Below are positions 1 through 7,080 of a stretch of DNA of 17,746 bases, piece after piece; position 1 is the stretch's first letter; every line of letters starts with the position of its first letter. The notes below the pieces were generated by a model. The model did not search any database. It was not told where the DNA came from and worked only from the letters and a program-made list of their open reading frames with translations. This DNA is from CAZMCH01 sp964564735. GTDB lineage: Bacteria; Poribacteria; DTPJ01. The stretch is from positions 1 through 17,746 of the forward strand of contig CAZMCH010000085.1 in the NCBI GenBank assembly GCA_964564735.1. The letters are read 5' to 3'. Position numbers and translations under genes: made by a program.

Positions 1-902
1 TGCGCTTCCCAAGTCGTTCCTCCATCGGTAGTATGGAAAATCTGCCCGTTCCATCCAACTACCCATCCATTTTTATCATCAACAAAATCAACGCCATAGA
101 ATCCGTAGTCACATTCCTCTTTTCCTCTGTTGATACTGAAATTTCCGATGATGGGTCCGTTTGTTTGTGGCAACCATGTCATACCTCCGTCTGGAGTATA
201 GATAACCATATTTCCCTCTCCGACAGCCCAGCCTTCATTTTGATTTGCGAATTTTAGGCTTCTTATTTCACAACCTTGAGTATTAACTAACTGCGCAAAA
301 AGTTTTGCTTCTGTATCCTGTTCTTCCCAGGTTATTCCACCATTTTTTGTATGAAGCATTTGCCCATTAAGCCCTGATGTCCATCCATTGTTTTCATCAA
401 TAAAATAAACAGAAAGCAAAACACTTTCAGGATTAATTTCGTATTTTTCCCAATTTAAGCCACCGTTTTTTGTGCGAAGTATAATACCTTCACCAACAAC
501 AAAACCAAAATCCTTATTAATAAAAAATACTCCAAATAAAGGATTCATAATATTGCTTTGTTGATGCACCCAAGTCATTCCACCATTGCTTGTTTGAGCA
601 ATAAATCCATCATCGCCAACTATCCAACCATTTTTCTCATCAGCGAAATGAACGGTTCTCAGATATGTATCTGTATTTAGCTCTTGCCTTTTCCATTCAT
701 TTCCTCCATTATCAGTATGAACAATTATGCCATTATCACCAACAGCCCAACCAAGTTTATCATTTAGAAAAAATACATTTTGGAAATTTGCTTCCCATGC
801 AGGCTTTCGCACAACAGTCCAATTAGCATGAACTTCATTAGCATAGCATATAATAAATAATGTAATAAAAAATGCTATAATGATCTTTATGTTTCTAAAC
901 AT
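1..902 (-). CDS. Secreted Ycf48-like (PSII_BNR) beta-propeller protein, 3'-truncated by window edge
   Basis: The frame is open on the minus strand from an ATG at 902 to the window edge, giving about 300 residues without a stop, so the C-terminus lies outside. An AGGAGG ribosome site at 911-916 sits 8 bases before the ATG and fixes the start. Residues 1-26 form a signal peptide with a long hydrophobic core and a VHA cleavage site. Six repeats of the form GW-x-VG-x-x-G-x-(9)-GG-x-x-W follow, the first at residues 51-70 and the second at 92, with a period of roughly 41-54 residues. This is the BNR/Ycf48 (HCF136) propeller pattern. In phototrophs Ycf48 helps assemble photosystem II, but many non-photosynthetic bacteria carry secreted relatives of unknown role, and nothing here suggests photosynthesis. 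It is transcribed divergently from lolA. The fold is confident, the function unknown. Confidence 0.85.
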   Translation of the reverse strand, partial: MFRNIKIIIAFFITLFIICYANEVHANWTVVRKPAWEANFQNVFFLNDKLGWAVGDNGIIVHTDNGGNEWKRQELNTDTYLRTVHFADEKNGWIVGDDGFIAQTSNGGMTWVHQQSNIMNPLFGVFFINKDFGFVVGEGIILRTKNGGLNWEKYEINPESVLLSVYFIDENNGWTSGLNGQMLHTKNGGITWEEQDTEAKLFAQLVNTQGCEIRSLKFANQNEGWAVGEGNMVIYTPDGGMTWLPQTNGPIIGNFSINRGKEECDYGFYGVDFVDDKNGWVVGWNGQIFHTTDGGTTWEA

Positions 903-939
903 TGAAAAAACCTCCTAAAAACTACAGAACGCTATTTAT

Positions 940-968
940 ATTATATCATTATTATTCGTTAATGACAA
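940..968 (-). promoter_or_regulatory. Sigma-70-type promoter of the Ycf48-like gene
   Basis: On the minus strand a -35 box TTGTCA (963-968) and a perfect -10 box TATAAT (940-945) are separated by 17 bases. Transcription would start near 933, leaving a 5' leader of about 30 bases that contains the AGGAGG site. The match to the consensus is close, but promoter activity is inferred. Confidence 0.7.
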
Positions 969-979
969 CTAAATGTCAC

Positions 980-1007
980 TTCTAAGTATCTGTTCCAAAT
1001 TATTGGG
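980..1007 (+). repeat. Dispersed 28-bp repeat, copy 1
   Basis: This stretch matches 15101-15128 at 26 of 28 bases in the same orientation. It ends in a small inverted repeat (CCAA-ATTA-TTGG) and runs directly into a second hairpin at 1003-1021 (TTGGGCA, ATTA loop, TGCCCCAA with one bulged C). Both copies are intergenic. It could be the end of a small mobile element or a repeated regulatory hairpin. Confidence 0.55.
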
Positions 1008-1148
1008 CAATTATGCCCCAACTTATCCTTCACTTCCTTATATGATTGGAAAATGGTTAATTTTCATTGCTTTTCATACACCTTGATCCTAGATAATGTT
1101 TTTGTTTTATGGACAAAAACATTATACTTGAATCAGACGCAAAAAACA

Positions 1149-1178
1149 TTGACAAAGTATATTCCAAAATGCTATACT
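1149..1178 (+). promoter_or_regulatory. Sigma-70-type promoter of the lolA operon
   Basis: A perfect -35 box TTGACA (1149-1154) and a -10 box TATACT (1173-1178) are 18 bases apart. Transcription would begin near 1185, about 115 bases before the chosen lolA start. Because it lies downstream of the ATG at 1109, it argues against that upstream start. It probably drives lolA, the rodZ-like gene, rimO and pgsA. Confidence 0.6.
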
Positions 1179-1300
1179 CGTTATTGTTAATTATAATTAT
1201 TTTTATTAATTATATTCCCTTTTATATCCAATATTTTCCTTATTTTCAATATAAAAACGTGAGCATTAAAAAATTTGTTTTGAAAGGATCGAGGTTATCT

Positions 1301-1990
1301 ATGCAGAAAAACATATTTAGGAAAGTCGCTATTTTATACTTAATAATCTCTATGATGTTAATATTAGTAGGATTCACACATGCAATAGACGCAGACGAAA
1401 TCATTAAGAAATTCACAAAAGTCTATAAAAATATGAAAAACTTTACCGCAGATTTTGAATATACAACTCTGGTTGCTGGTAAAAAGCGTGTTTCTTTTGG
1501 AAAAATAACTTTCCAAAAACCAAACTTACTAAGACAGGAATATTTTGAGGAAAAAGACTCTAATAAAGTTACGCAATTAATAGTATCAAATGGAAAAGAG
1601 CTAATATCATATACCCCTATGATTAAGCAAGTAACTAAACAAGATATAAGGGAAAATGAGATTTTTCTTGTGCTTGGTCAATCCTTTGAGAGAATTGACA
1701 AAGATTATAATGTCAAATTATTAAAAGATGAACTTGCAGAGAAAAAGAATATACACTTAATAGAGCTTATACCAAAAAAGAAAGATAATTCTGCAATGTT
1801 TGATACTATACAAGTTTGGGTAAAAGATGAAGATTCTATTCCAACCCAAGTAATGTATAAAGATAATAAGAACGAAGCAACTTTCTTCTTTTCTTTTGAA
1901 AATGTAAAAATAAATAACAAACTTGATAAATCGGTTTTTGAATTCCAAATACCTAATGGGGTTCAAGTAATAACTGTTCCAAACAAATAA
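1301..1990 (+). CDS. lolA: LolA-like outer-membrane lipoprotein carrier
   Basis: The product is a 229-residue exported protein of the LolA/COG2834 family. LolA carries lipoproteins across the periplasm from the LolCDE complex to the outer membrane. Residues 1-28 are a signal peptide (basic start, hydrophobic core, cleavage near THA). The mature part opens with a helix and the FTADFEY stretch at about residues 48-54, matching the family's conserved start of the beta-sheet. It continues with the alternating charged strands of a half-barrel, and the length suits the family (about 200). I chose the ATG at 1301 because a GAAAGGA/GAGG site lies just upstream and the signal peptide begins there; an in-frame ATG at 1109 is upstream of the likely promoter. 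The rodZ-like gene follows after 16 bases. The family call is good; the exact role as classical LolA is inferred. Confidence 0.8.
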   Translation: MQKNIFRKVAILYLIISMMLILVGFTHAIDADEIIKKFTKVYKNMKNFTADFEYTTLVAGKKRVSFGKITFQKPNLLRQEYFEEKDSNKVTQLIVSNGKELISYTPMIKQVTKQDIRENEIFLVLGQSFERIDKDYNVKLLKDELAEKKNIHLIELIPKKKDNSAMFDTIQVWVKDEDSIPTQVMYKDNKNEATFFFSFENVKINNKLDKSVFEFQIPNGVQVITVPNK

Positions 1991-2006
1991 TCAGGATTGG
2001 TGGAAA

Positions 2007-2384
2007 ATGGCATCATTAGGAGAGCAATTACGAAACACTCGAGAAAGCAAAAATATCTCGCTTGAGGACGCATCCAAAGACGTAAAAATTAGCATGAGGT
2101 ACTTGAAAGCTTTAGAAGAATGCGATTATAGTGAGTTTCCTGCCCAGACATACATAAAAGGTTTTTTGACTAATTATGCAAAATACTTAGGATTAGATCC
2201 AAAGTCAATGTTGGCACAATATAGTAAATTAATGCTACCAAAGGATGATGAAATTGAGAATTTTACTCCCAAGCGCGCTCAAAGGCGTTTAGCGAGAAAA
2301 CGTGTCGTTATGTTATTTATCATTCTAATACTTGCTCTATGTTCACTTGTTGCTGTTATGTGGTGGTATAGCCAACAATTATAG
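2007..2384 (+). CDS. RodZ-like helix-turn-helix membrane protein (short form)
   Basis: This 125-residue protein has an N-terminal Xre/HTH_25-type helix-turn-helix (about residues 4-70, including SLEDASKDVKIS and the TYIKGFLTNYAKYLGLD helix). A basic stretch follows (89-99), then one transmembrane helix (about 99-120), so the HTH faces the cytoplasm. This is the RodZ plan: RodZ links MreB filaments to the envelope and supports rod shape. The usual periplasmic domain (DUF4115) is missing, since the protein ends five residues after the membrane helix. GGTGGA upstream supports the ATG. It lies between lolA and rimO in a tight operon, and a RodZ-like gene next to pgsA and cinA is also seen in Firmicutes (ymfM). 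Whether it binds MreB cannot be told from sequence. Confidence 0.8.
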   Translation: MASLGEQLRNTRESKNISLEDASKDVKISMRYLKALEECDYSEFPAQTYIKGFLTNYAKYLGLDPKSMLAQYSKLMLPKDDEIENFTPKRAQRRLARKRVVMLFIILILALCSLVAVMWWYSQQL

Positions 2385-2398
2385 GTTAAGGTGATGTT

Positions 2399-3730
2399 TT
2401 GGCGATTAAAGTCGGTCTTATAAGCTTGGGCTGTTCAAAGAACCTTGTCGATTCAGAGGTAATGCTCGGATTATTAAAAGAAAATGGTTTTGAGATAACC
2501 GCAAGCGAAAAAAATGCGGACATATTGATTATCAACACTTGTGCATTTATTGAAGATGCAAGAAATGAATCAATAGACACTGTTAGCGAATCCATACGCT
2601 CAAAGAATAAAAGCAAAAAAATCATAGTTACAGGTTGCCTATCACAGCGCTATGGCGAAAATCTAAAAAAATATTTTAAGGGCAAGATTGATTCTATTAT
2701 CGGAGCGGCAGACTTTTATAATATTGTCGATGCCTGCAAAGCTGTTATGGAAGGAAAGTGGTTTTCACAGATTTCTGAATCACCTTCTTATATATATGAT
2801 CATCTTTCCTCAAGGATAAGATCAACACCGTCTCATTTCGCTTATGTAAAGATTGCAGAAGGATGCGATAATGAATGCTCATACTGCGTTATTCCTCAGA
2901 TAAGAGGACAATATAGAAGCAGACCTATTGCCTCAATCATTGCAGAAGTTAATAATCTAGTGCAATCGGGCATAAAAGAGATAATATTGATTGCTCAGGA
3001 TACGACTTACTATGGCAAAGATTTGAATGATGGAACAAATTTAACGCTATTACTCAAAAATATCCTCTCGTCAACAGATGCTGAATGGATTAGAATACTT
3101 TATGTTCATCCCGATCATATAAACGATGAATTATTCGAGCTAATCAGTAAGGAAAAAAGAATTTGCTCTTATATTGACATACCTATTCAGCATATAAGTA
3201 ATGATATTCTAAAAAATATGGGACGGATAGCAAAAGGTGAAGAAATACGCAATATTATAAAGAAAATACGCAACATTATTCCTGATGTTACTTTGCGAAC
3301 TTCGCTAATGGTAGGGTTCCCCGGAGAAACAGATAGACATTTTGAGGAATTAATCGAGTTTGTTAAGGAAACCCAATTCGATCATCTTGGTGTATTTGCT
3401 TATTCTGCGGAAGAAGGAACAAGGGCGTTTAATATAAAAGATCAAGTTCCAGAAACAATAAAACAGAAAAGAATGAACCAAATAGCTGAATTGCATGAGA
3501 ATATAGTAGAAGAAAAGCGTAGAAGCCTTATTGGTCAAGAAGCAATAGCAATTGTTGATGAGATTGATGAAGAAAATCAACAGGCTTTTGGGAGAACACA
3601 AGGACAAGCACCAGATATTGACGATATTGTTATAATAGTTGGTGAAAATATCAAAACGGGTGAATTTGTAAAAGTAGAAATTTTAGATACAATAAATATC
3701 TATGATCTAATTGGTGAGATAATAAAATGA
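2399..3730 (+). CDS. rimO: Ribosomal protein S12 methylthiotransferase RimO
   Basis: RimO is a radical-SAM enzyme that adds a methylthio group to a conserved aspartate of ribosomal protein S12. The 443 residues hold all three parts. The N-terminal UPF0004 domain has cluster cysteines C12, C48 and C80, with the SLGCSKNLVDSE signature that separates RimO from MiaB. The radical-SAM core has C156-x3-C160-x2-C163 (CDNECSYC) and a GFPGET motif. A C-terminal TRAM domain completes it. The start is TTG, preceded by AAGGTG with 5 bases of spacing; the ATG at 2394 is in another frame. The gene begins 14 bases after the rodZ-like gene and overlaps pgsA by four bases (ATGA), implying translational coupling. 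All key residues are present. Confidence 0.95.
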   Translation: MAIKVGLISLGCSKNLVDSEVMLGLLKENGFEITASEKNADILIINTCAFIEDARNESIDTVSESIRSKNKSKKIIVTGCLSQRYGENLKKYFKGKIDSIIGAADFYNIVDACKAVMEGKWFSQISESPSYIYDHLSSRIRSTPSHFAYVKIAEGCDNECSYCVIPQIRGQYRSRPIASIIAEVNNLVQSGIKEIILIAQDTTYYGKDLNDGTNLTLLLKNILSSTDAEWIRILYVHPDHINDELFELISKEKRICSYIDIPIQHISNDILKNMGRIAKGEEIRNIIKKIRNIIPDVTLRTSLMVGFPGETDRHFEELIEFVKETQFDHLGVFAYSAEEGTRAFNIKDQVPETIKQKRMNQIAELHENIVEEKRRSLIGQEAIAIVDEIDEENQQAFGRTQGQAPDIDDIVIIVGENIKTGEFVKVEILDTINIYDLIGEIIK

Positions 3731-4326
3731 ATTCAAAAAAAATAAGAACTTTACCAAATTACTTAACAATGTTGAGAGTTATTTTAGTTCCTGTATTTGT
3801 ATTATTATATTATTATGTGGGTGCATTTTTCAGTATGCTAGCCTTCGGAGCCGCCGCCTATACTGATTATATTGATGGTCGTATAGCACGCAAAAGAGGC
3901 ATAATTACAGATTTTGGAAAATTTCTTGATCCTCTCGCAGACAAGCTTCTTGTAATCTCCGCTTTGATCGTCCTTCTAAAATCGGAGCCTGAACTCATAA
4001 CAACATGGATGTTTTTGATAATAATTGGCAGAGAAGTTATAATAACATTGCTTCGCACTTATGCAGCATCAAAGGGTAATGTTATCGCCGCTACAAAACT
4101 TGGAAAGTATAAGGCTTCCTCACAGATGTATGCTATCGCCCTTTCACTCCTTTTACTATCAATGTATGACATAAGAAGCACATTCTTCTCCAACAGATTG
4201 CATTTTATGACAGTTATTCGTGAACATAATGGTCCCATATATTATTTGATGTTTATTCCAGTAGCACTTACGATTGTATCGGGGTTGGAATTTCTTTATA
4301 ATAATAGAAAACTCCTGAAAATATAG
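3727..4326 (+). CDS. pgsA: CDP-diacylglycerol-glycerol-3-phosphate 3-phosphatidyltransferase
   Basis: PgsA makes phosphatidylglycerol phosphate from CDP-diacylglycerol and glycerol-3-phosphate, the committed step to phosphatidylglycerol and cardiolipin in the inner membrane. The 199-residue protein is strongly hydrophobic with several membrane helices. It carries the complete CDP-alcohol phosphatidyltransferase motif: D47, D50, G51, A54, R55, G64, D68 and D72 at exact family spacing. Its ATG overlaps the rimO stop. The gene order rodZ-like, pgsA, then cinA is conserved in other bacteria and supports PgsA over other family members, although substrate choice among CDP-alcohol transferases is not decided by the motif alone. 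Confidence 0.92.
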   Translation: MNSKKIRTLPNYLTMLRVILVPVFVLLYYYVGAFFSMLAFGAAAYTDYIDGRIARKRGIITDFGKFLDPLADKLLVISALIVLLKSEPELITTWMFLIIIGREVIITLLRTYAASKGNVIAATKLGKYKASSQMYAIALSLLLLSMYDIRSTFFSNRLHFMTVIREHNGPIYYLMFIPVALTIVSGLEFLYNNRKLLKI

Positions 4327-4333
4327 TGGTCAG

Positions 4334-4396
4334 CCAGATTAGTTTTTAATGTTATAAAATTTAGGGATAGGTTTCCTAAACCTGCCCCTACCATAA
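4334..4396 (+). repeat. Dispersed hairpin repeat, copy 1
   Basis: About 63 bases just after pgsA resemble the reverse complement of 15251-15310 along the whole length, by eye about three quarters identical. Inside is an imperfect palindrome: left arm 4362-4374 and right arm 4378-4390 match at 11 of 13 positions around a 3-base loop (CCT). The right arm ends in a C-rich stretch (CCTGCCCCTA). There is no T-run, so it is not a typical terminator. It looks like a REP-like intergenic element and lies at the junction where Uma2 separates pgsA from cinA. Confidence 0.6.
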
Positions 4397-4488
4397 AAAT
4401 AAACATAATAATTAATTCGATCAACCAATAACAATCTTTATTAGGCACATCTCAACTTACCTTCTTTCTTTCCTCAAAGGTGATAACT

Positions 4489-5154
4489 ATGTCAATTACT
4501 CTTGAAAAACCAAAAATTAAAAAACTAAAATCATTTTGGTCCAATAGACAAAAAATGTATGTTGATGATCATCCGATCAATATTGATGAATTCTGCGATC
4601 TAGTTGGTGAAGATGATGACGTTGAACTTATAAATGGAGTAATAATACAAAGGAAGGCTACACAATTTCCACATGAAGATTTGTTTAGGTTTCTTTTTTC
4701 AATACTTGTTTTTTATGCTGAGAAATACAATATTGGAAAAATTCTCGGTTCTAGGACGCTTGTTCCGATTAATCAGATTAATGGGAGATTGCCCGATATT
4801 CTTTTTGTTAGCAAAGAAAGAGAAAATGTAATCGGACAAAAACGCTTGATGGATGCACCTGATTTGATAATAGAGATTATTTCACCATGGGATAGACCTT
4901 CAGAAGTAATGCAACGTATAGGAAATTATCAAATGATCGGTGTTAAGGAGCTTTGGATAATAGATCAACCAAAAAATAAAATGCAAGTTCTAATTTTTGA
5001 TGAATCAACCAAGGCATATTCACCATTGGAAATTAAAGATTCAATCTTTCATTCAAGAATTCTATCAGGATTCTGGCTTAAAATCGATTGGTTATGGCAA
5101 AAACCTTTACCTTCTGTTCTGGAAGTCTTTAAGGAAATAGCAGGAGATCTATAA
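4489..5154 (+). CDS. Uma2 family (DUF820) PD-(D/E)XK nuclease-fold protein
   Basis: The 221-residue product matches the Uma2/DUF820 pattern: a VELINGVIIQ stretch (about 45-54), LPDILFVSKE (101-110, D103) and PDLIIEIISP (124-133, E129), then NYQMIGVKELWIID (146-159). D103 and E129 are the expected acidic active-site positions. The lysine often found a little before the GNY-like turn reads as R143 here, so activity is uncertain. The family has a restriction-endonuclease fold, is hugely expanded in cyanobacteria and some other phyla, and has no settled role. AAGGTG before the ATG at 4489 fixes the start; a GTG at 4480 lies within that site. It ends three bases before cinA, so the two are probably cotranscribed, although it looks like an insertion into the pgsA-cinA pair. 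Confidence 0.85.
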   Translation: MSITLEKPKIKKLKSFWSNRQKMYVDDHPINIDEFCDLVGEDDDVELINGVIIQRKATQFPHEDLFRFLFSILVFYAEKYNIGKILGSRTLVPINQINGRLPDILFVSKERENVIGQKRLMDAPDLIIEIISPWDRPSEVMQRIGNYQMIGVKELWIIDQPKNKMQVLIFDESTKAYSPLEIKDSIFHSRILSGFWLKIDWLWQKPLPSVLEVFKEIAGDL

Positions 5155-5157
5155 TAT

Positions 5158-6396
5158 ATGAAATGTGAATTAATATTTGTGGGAACTGAGTTGCTTTTGG
5201 GTCAGATTGTCAATACAAATGCCTCATATCTCGGAGAAAATCTAGCCAATCTGGGCGTTAATCTTCATTATCACAGCGTTGTTGGAGACAATCTTGAGAG
5301 AATCAAGGAAACGATCCAGAATGCTTTAAGCCGTTCCGACCTTGTAGTCATAACAGGCGGATTAGGACCGACATTTGACGATATAACAAGAGAGGGAATC
5401 GCTGAAGCCATAGGACGCACACTGGTATATGATCCAGACGTAATGGCTCAAATAGAGGGACATTTCAAGCGAGTAAAACATAACATGCTTCCTATGCACA
5501 AAAGGCAGGCATATATCATATCAGAGGGCTGTCAAGTAGTGCCAAACCTTATCGGCTCTGCGCCCGGGCTTATAATTAACGTTAACGGAAAATGGATTAT
5601 CGCCATGCCCGGCGTTCCTCGTGAAATGAAAAAGATGTGTGAGGATGTTATCTTCCCTTGGGTAGCAGAAAAGGCTGGAAAGGGTATTATTAAATCAAGA
5701 GTGCTTAAAGTCGCTGGAATGGGTGAATCAACTGTTGCAAATGAACTCAACGATATTGTGGAATCCCTAAGCAATCCAACAATAGCTTATCTTTGCCAAC
5801 CCGGAGAGGTTACGGTCAGAATAACAGCCAAAGCATCGGGATTAGAAGAAGCATTAAAAATGATAGACGAAGTTGCGGAACGTGTGAGGGATATACTTGG
5901 TGATAACGTGTTCGGCGAAGATAATCAAACAATGGAACAGGTTGTTGGTCAAATGCTCTTAGCGAAACATAAGACGCTTGCATTGGCGGAATCATGCACA
6001 GGTGGGCTTGTTTCCGATAGGATAACCGATATATCAGGAAGTTCAGATTATTATCTCGGCGGAGTCATATCATACAGCAATCAGCTTAAAAATGAGTTAT
6101 TGGGAGTTTCAAGCGATGATTTGAGGCAATATGGGGCAGTAAGCGCGCCAGTAGCAGAACAAATGGCACAGGGCGTAAAAAAACTCGTTAAGTCCGATTT
6201 CGGCGTAGGTATAACGGGAATAGCAGGTCCAACAGGTGCGACTGATGGAAAGCCTGTTGGTCTAGTTTATATAGCAGTTGCGTCACAAAATGGAGTCAAT
6301 AGCAAGGAATTCAGGTTCGTTGGCGACAGAACAGGCATCAAACGCTGGGCGTCGCAATCTGCACTGGATATGCTTCGCAGGGAGTTATTGAAATAG
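5158..6396 (+). CDS. cinA: CinA family protein: ADP-ribose pyrophosphatase / NMN deamidase
   Basis: This is a full-length two-domain CinA of 412 residues. The N-terminal domain has the molybdopterin-binding-like fold with GTELLLGQIVNTN near the start and the ITGGLGPTFDD loop (about 63-74). In the family it hydrolyses ADP-ribose. The C-terminal domain is PncC-like nicotinamide-nucleotide amidohydrolase, with AESCTGG at 277-283 and GIAGPTGATDGKPVG near the end. Both act in NAD by-product recycling; in Firmicutes the gene is tied to competence and sits before recA. Here recA is absent. The last 16 codons are repeated in diverged form at 7081-7128 beyond the toxin-antitoxin cassette, so this 3' end may have been replaced. 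Confidence 0.95.
   Translation: MKCELIFVGTELLLGQIVNTNASYLGENLANLGVNLHYHSVVGDNLERIKETIQNALSRSDLVVITGGLGPTFDDITREGIAEAIGRTLVYDPDVMAQIEGHFKRVKHNMLPMHKRQAYIISEGCQVVPNLIGSAPGLIINVNGKWIIAMPGVPREMKKMCEDVIFPWVAEKAGKGIIKSRVLKVAGMGESTVANELNDIVESLSNPTIAYLCQPGEVTVRITAKASGLEEALKMIDEVAERVRDILGDNVFGEDNQTMEQVVGQMLLAKHKTLALAESCTGGLVSDRITDISGSSDYYLGGVISYSNQLKNELLGVSSDDLRQYGAVSAPVAEQMAQGVKKLVKSDFGVGITGIAGPTGATDGKPVGLVYIAVASQNGVNSKEFRFVGDRTGIKRWASQSALDMLRRELLK
6346..6393 (+). repeat. cinA 3'-end direct repeat, left copy
   Basis: The final 16 sense codons of cinA match 7081-7128 at about 39 of 48 bases, in the same orientation and reading frame. Six of the nine differences are third-position changes that leave SQSALDMLRREL unchanged. 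The two copies flank the putative antitoxin and the broken PIN gene. Confidence 0.75.
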
Positions 6397-6408
6397 TAGG
6401 TGATGATT

Positions 6409-6645
6409 ATGGAAAGAGAGCAAAAACTTAAAATGATTAATGAAATTAAAATTCTTGAGAGGGAGCTTTATCAAAAAAAAAGCAGACTTTCTGTCATTGA
6501 ATCTACGGATCAAGAAATAGAGGCTGATAAAATATTAGATTCTGAGGAGTGGAAAAGAATATTTTCACGTTTAATCAAACGCACTGGAGAGCTTTCAATC
6601 GGTGGTGATAGTGTTGAAGATATAAAAAGAGAACGTGAAAGATGA
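6409..6645 (+). CDS. Putative antitoxin of a PIN toxin-antitoxin pair
   Basis: The product is a small, highly charged 78-residue protein that I cannot place in a named antitoxin family. Residues 1-40 look like an amphipathic helix or coiled coil rich in K and E. The C-terminal end (about 66-78, GDSVEDIKRERER) is charged and probably flexible, as expected of a toxin-neutralising tail. AGGTG at 6398-6402 favours the ATG at 6409 over the nearer ATG at 6403 and the GTG at 6400. Its stop overlaps the PIN start by four bases (ATGA), the usual layout of VapBC-type operons with the antitoxin first. The role rests mainly on this context; no DNA-binding domain is obvious. Confidence 0.6.
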   Translation: MEREQKLKMINEIKILERELYQKKSRLSVIESTDQEIEADKILDSEEWKRIFSRLIKRTGELSIGGDSVEDIKRERER

Positions 6646-7066
6646 GACTTGTGATTGACAGTAACATTTTTGTTAGTAGCCTTGATCCAATGGATAAATT
6701 TCATTCTGAATGTTATCCTGTTTTTGAGAGAATTCTGGATTTTGAGATAGAAGTATTATGTCCAAACATTGTTTTGGTTGAGACTATTTGTGCTTTGCGA
6801 AGAAGAACAAATAACGAGAGGATTGCTCATGAATTTTATCAATATTTGGCTATATTGCCATCTATTAATTGGCTAGATATACTATTGATGTTGCGGAAAA
6901 AGCTTGTATGCTAGGTGCAAAGATTGGATTAAGAGGCGGTGATGCAATAATCTTACAGGTAGCGGATCAATATGGGATTCCCATTTTGACAAAGGATAAG
7001 GAAATAAAAGAGAAAGCCCCAAAGCATATTATTGTATTTGAGCCGGAAAATCTATCTTATATGTAA
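6642..7066 (+). pseudogene. PIN-domain (VapC-like) toxin, broken by a frameshift
   Basis: Two overlapping frames together make one PIN-domain protein of about 141 residues. The first (from 6642) starts MRLVIDSNIF with the first catalytic aspartate and carries the conserved glutamate in LVETIC. It then runs off into an unrelated tail and stops at 6914. The second (to 7066, one frame back) continues with TIDVAEKACMLGAKIGLRGGDAIILQVA and PILTKDKEI, which supply the remaining acidic residues. PIN proteins are Mg-dependent ribonucleases, and VapC types cut tRNA or rRNA. A single lost base between about 6869 and 6885 explains the break. All four acidic positions survive, so the damage is recent or is a sequencing error. 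A programmed shift is less likely. Confidence 0.8.
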
Positions 7067-7080
7067 AATATGATCATAAA

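Larger units (their letters stand above)
969..1300. other. Divergent intergenic region between Ycf48-like gene and lolA
   Basis: This region of about 330 bases holds the 28-bp repeat copy and adjoining hairpin (980-1021) and the lolA promoter (1149-1178). A leader of about 115 bases precedes lolA. The plus frame is open from an ATG at 1109 and would add 64 residues to LolA, including a hydrophobic stretch. I do not call that a coding extension, because the promoter lies inside it and the downstream start has its own signal peptide and ribosome site. Confidence 0.5.

Noticed and set aside
33..257. 74-residue plus-strand frame at the left edge
   Set aside because: It is antisense to the Ycf48-like repeats, which form a continuous frame with signal peptide, ribosome site and promoter.
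4362..4390. Rho-independent terminator after pgsA
   Set aside because: The hairpin is strong but no T-run follows on the plus strand, and a second copy elsewhere points to a dispersed repeat.
4489..6396. Uma2 and CinA as a defence or DNA-uptake system
   Set aside because: They are adjacent and probably cotranscribed, but CinA is an ancient NAD-related housekeeping protein and Uma2 appears inserted; no further partner supports a joint system.
6869..6914. Programmed -1 ribosomal frameshift joining the two PIN halves at the A-run near 6897
   Set aside because: The run reads G-AAA-AAG, a poor slippery site because the first codon cannot re-pair, and the second frame already looks family-like upstream of it. 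No strong downstream stem is visible.
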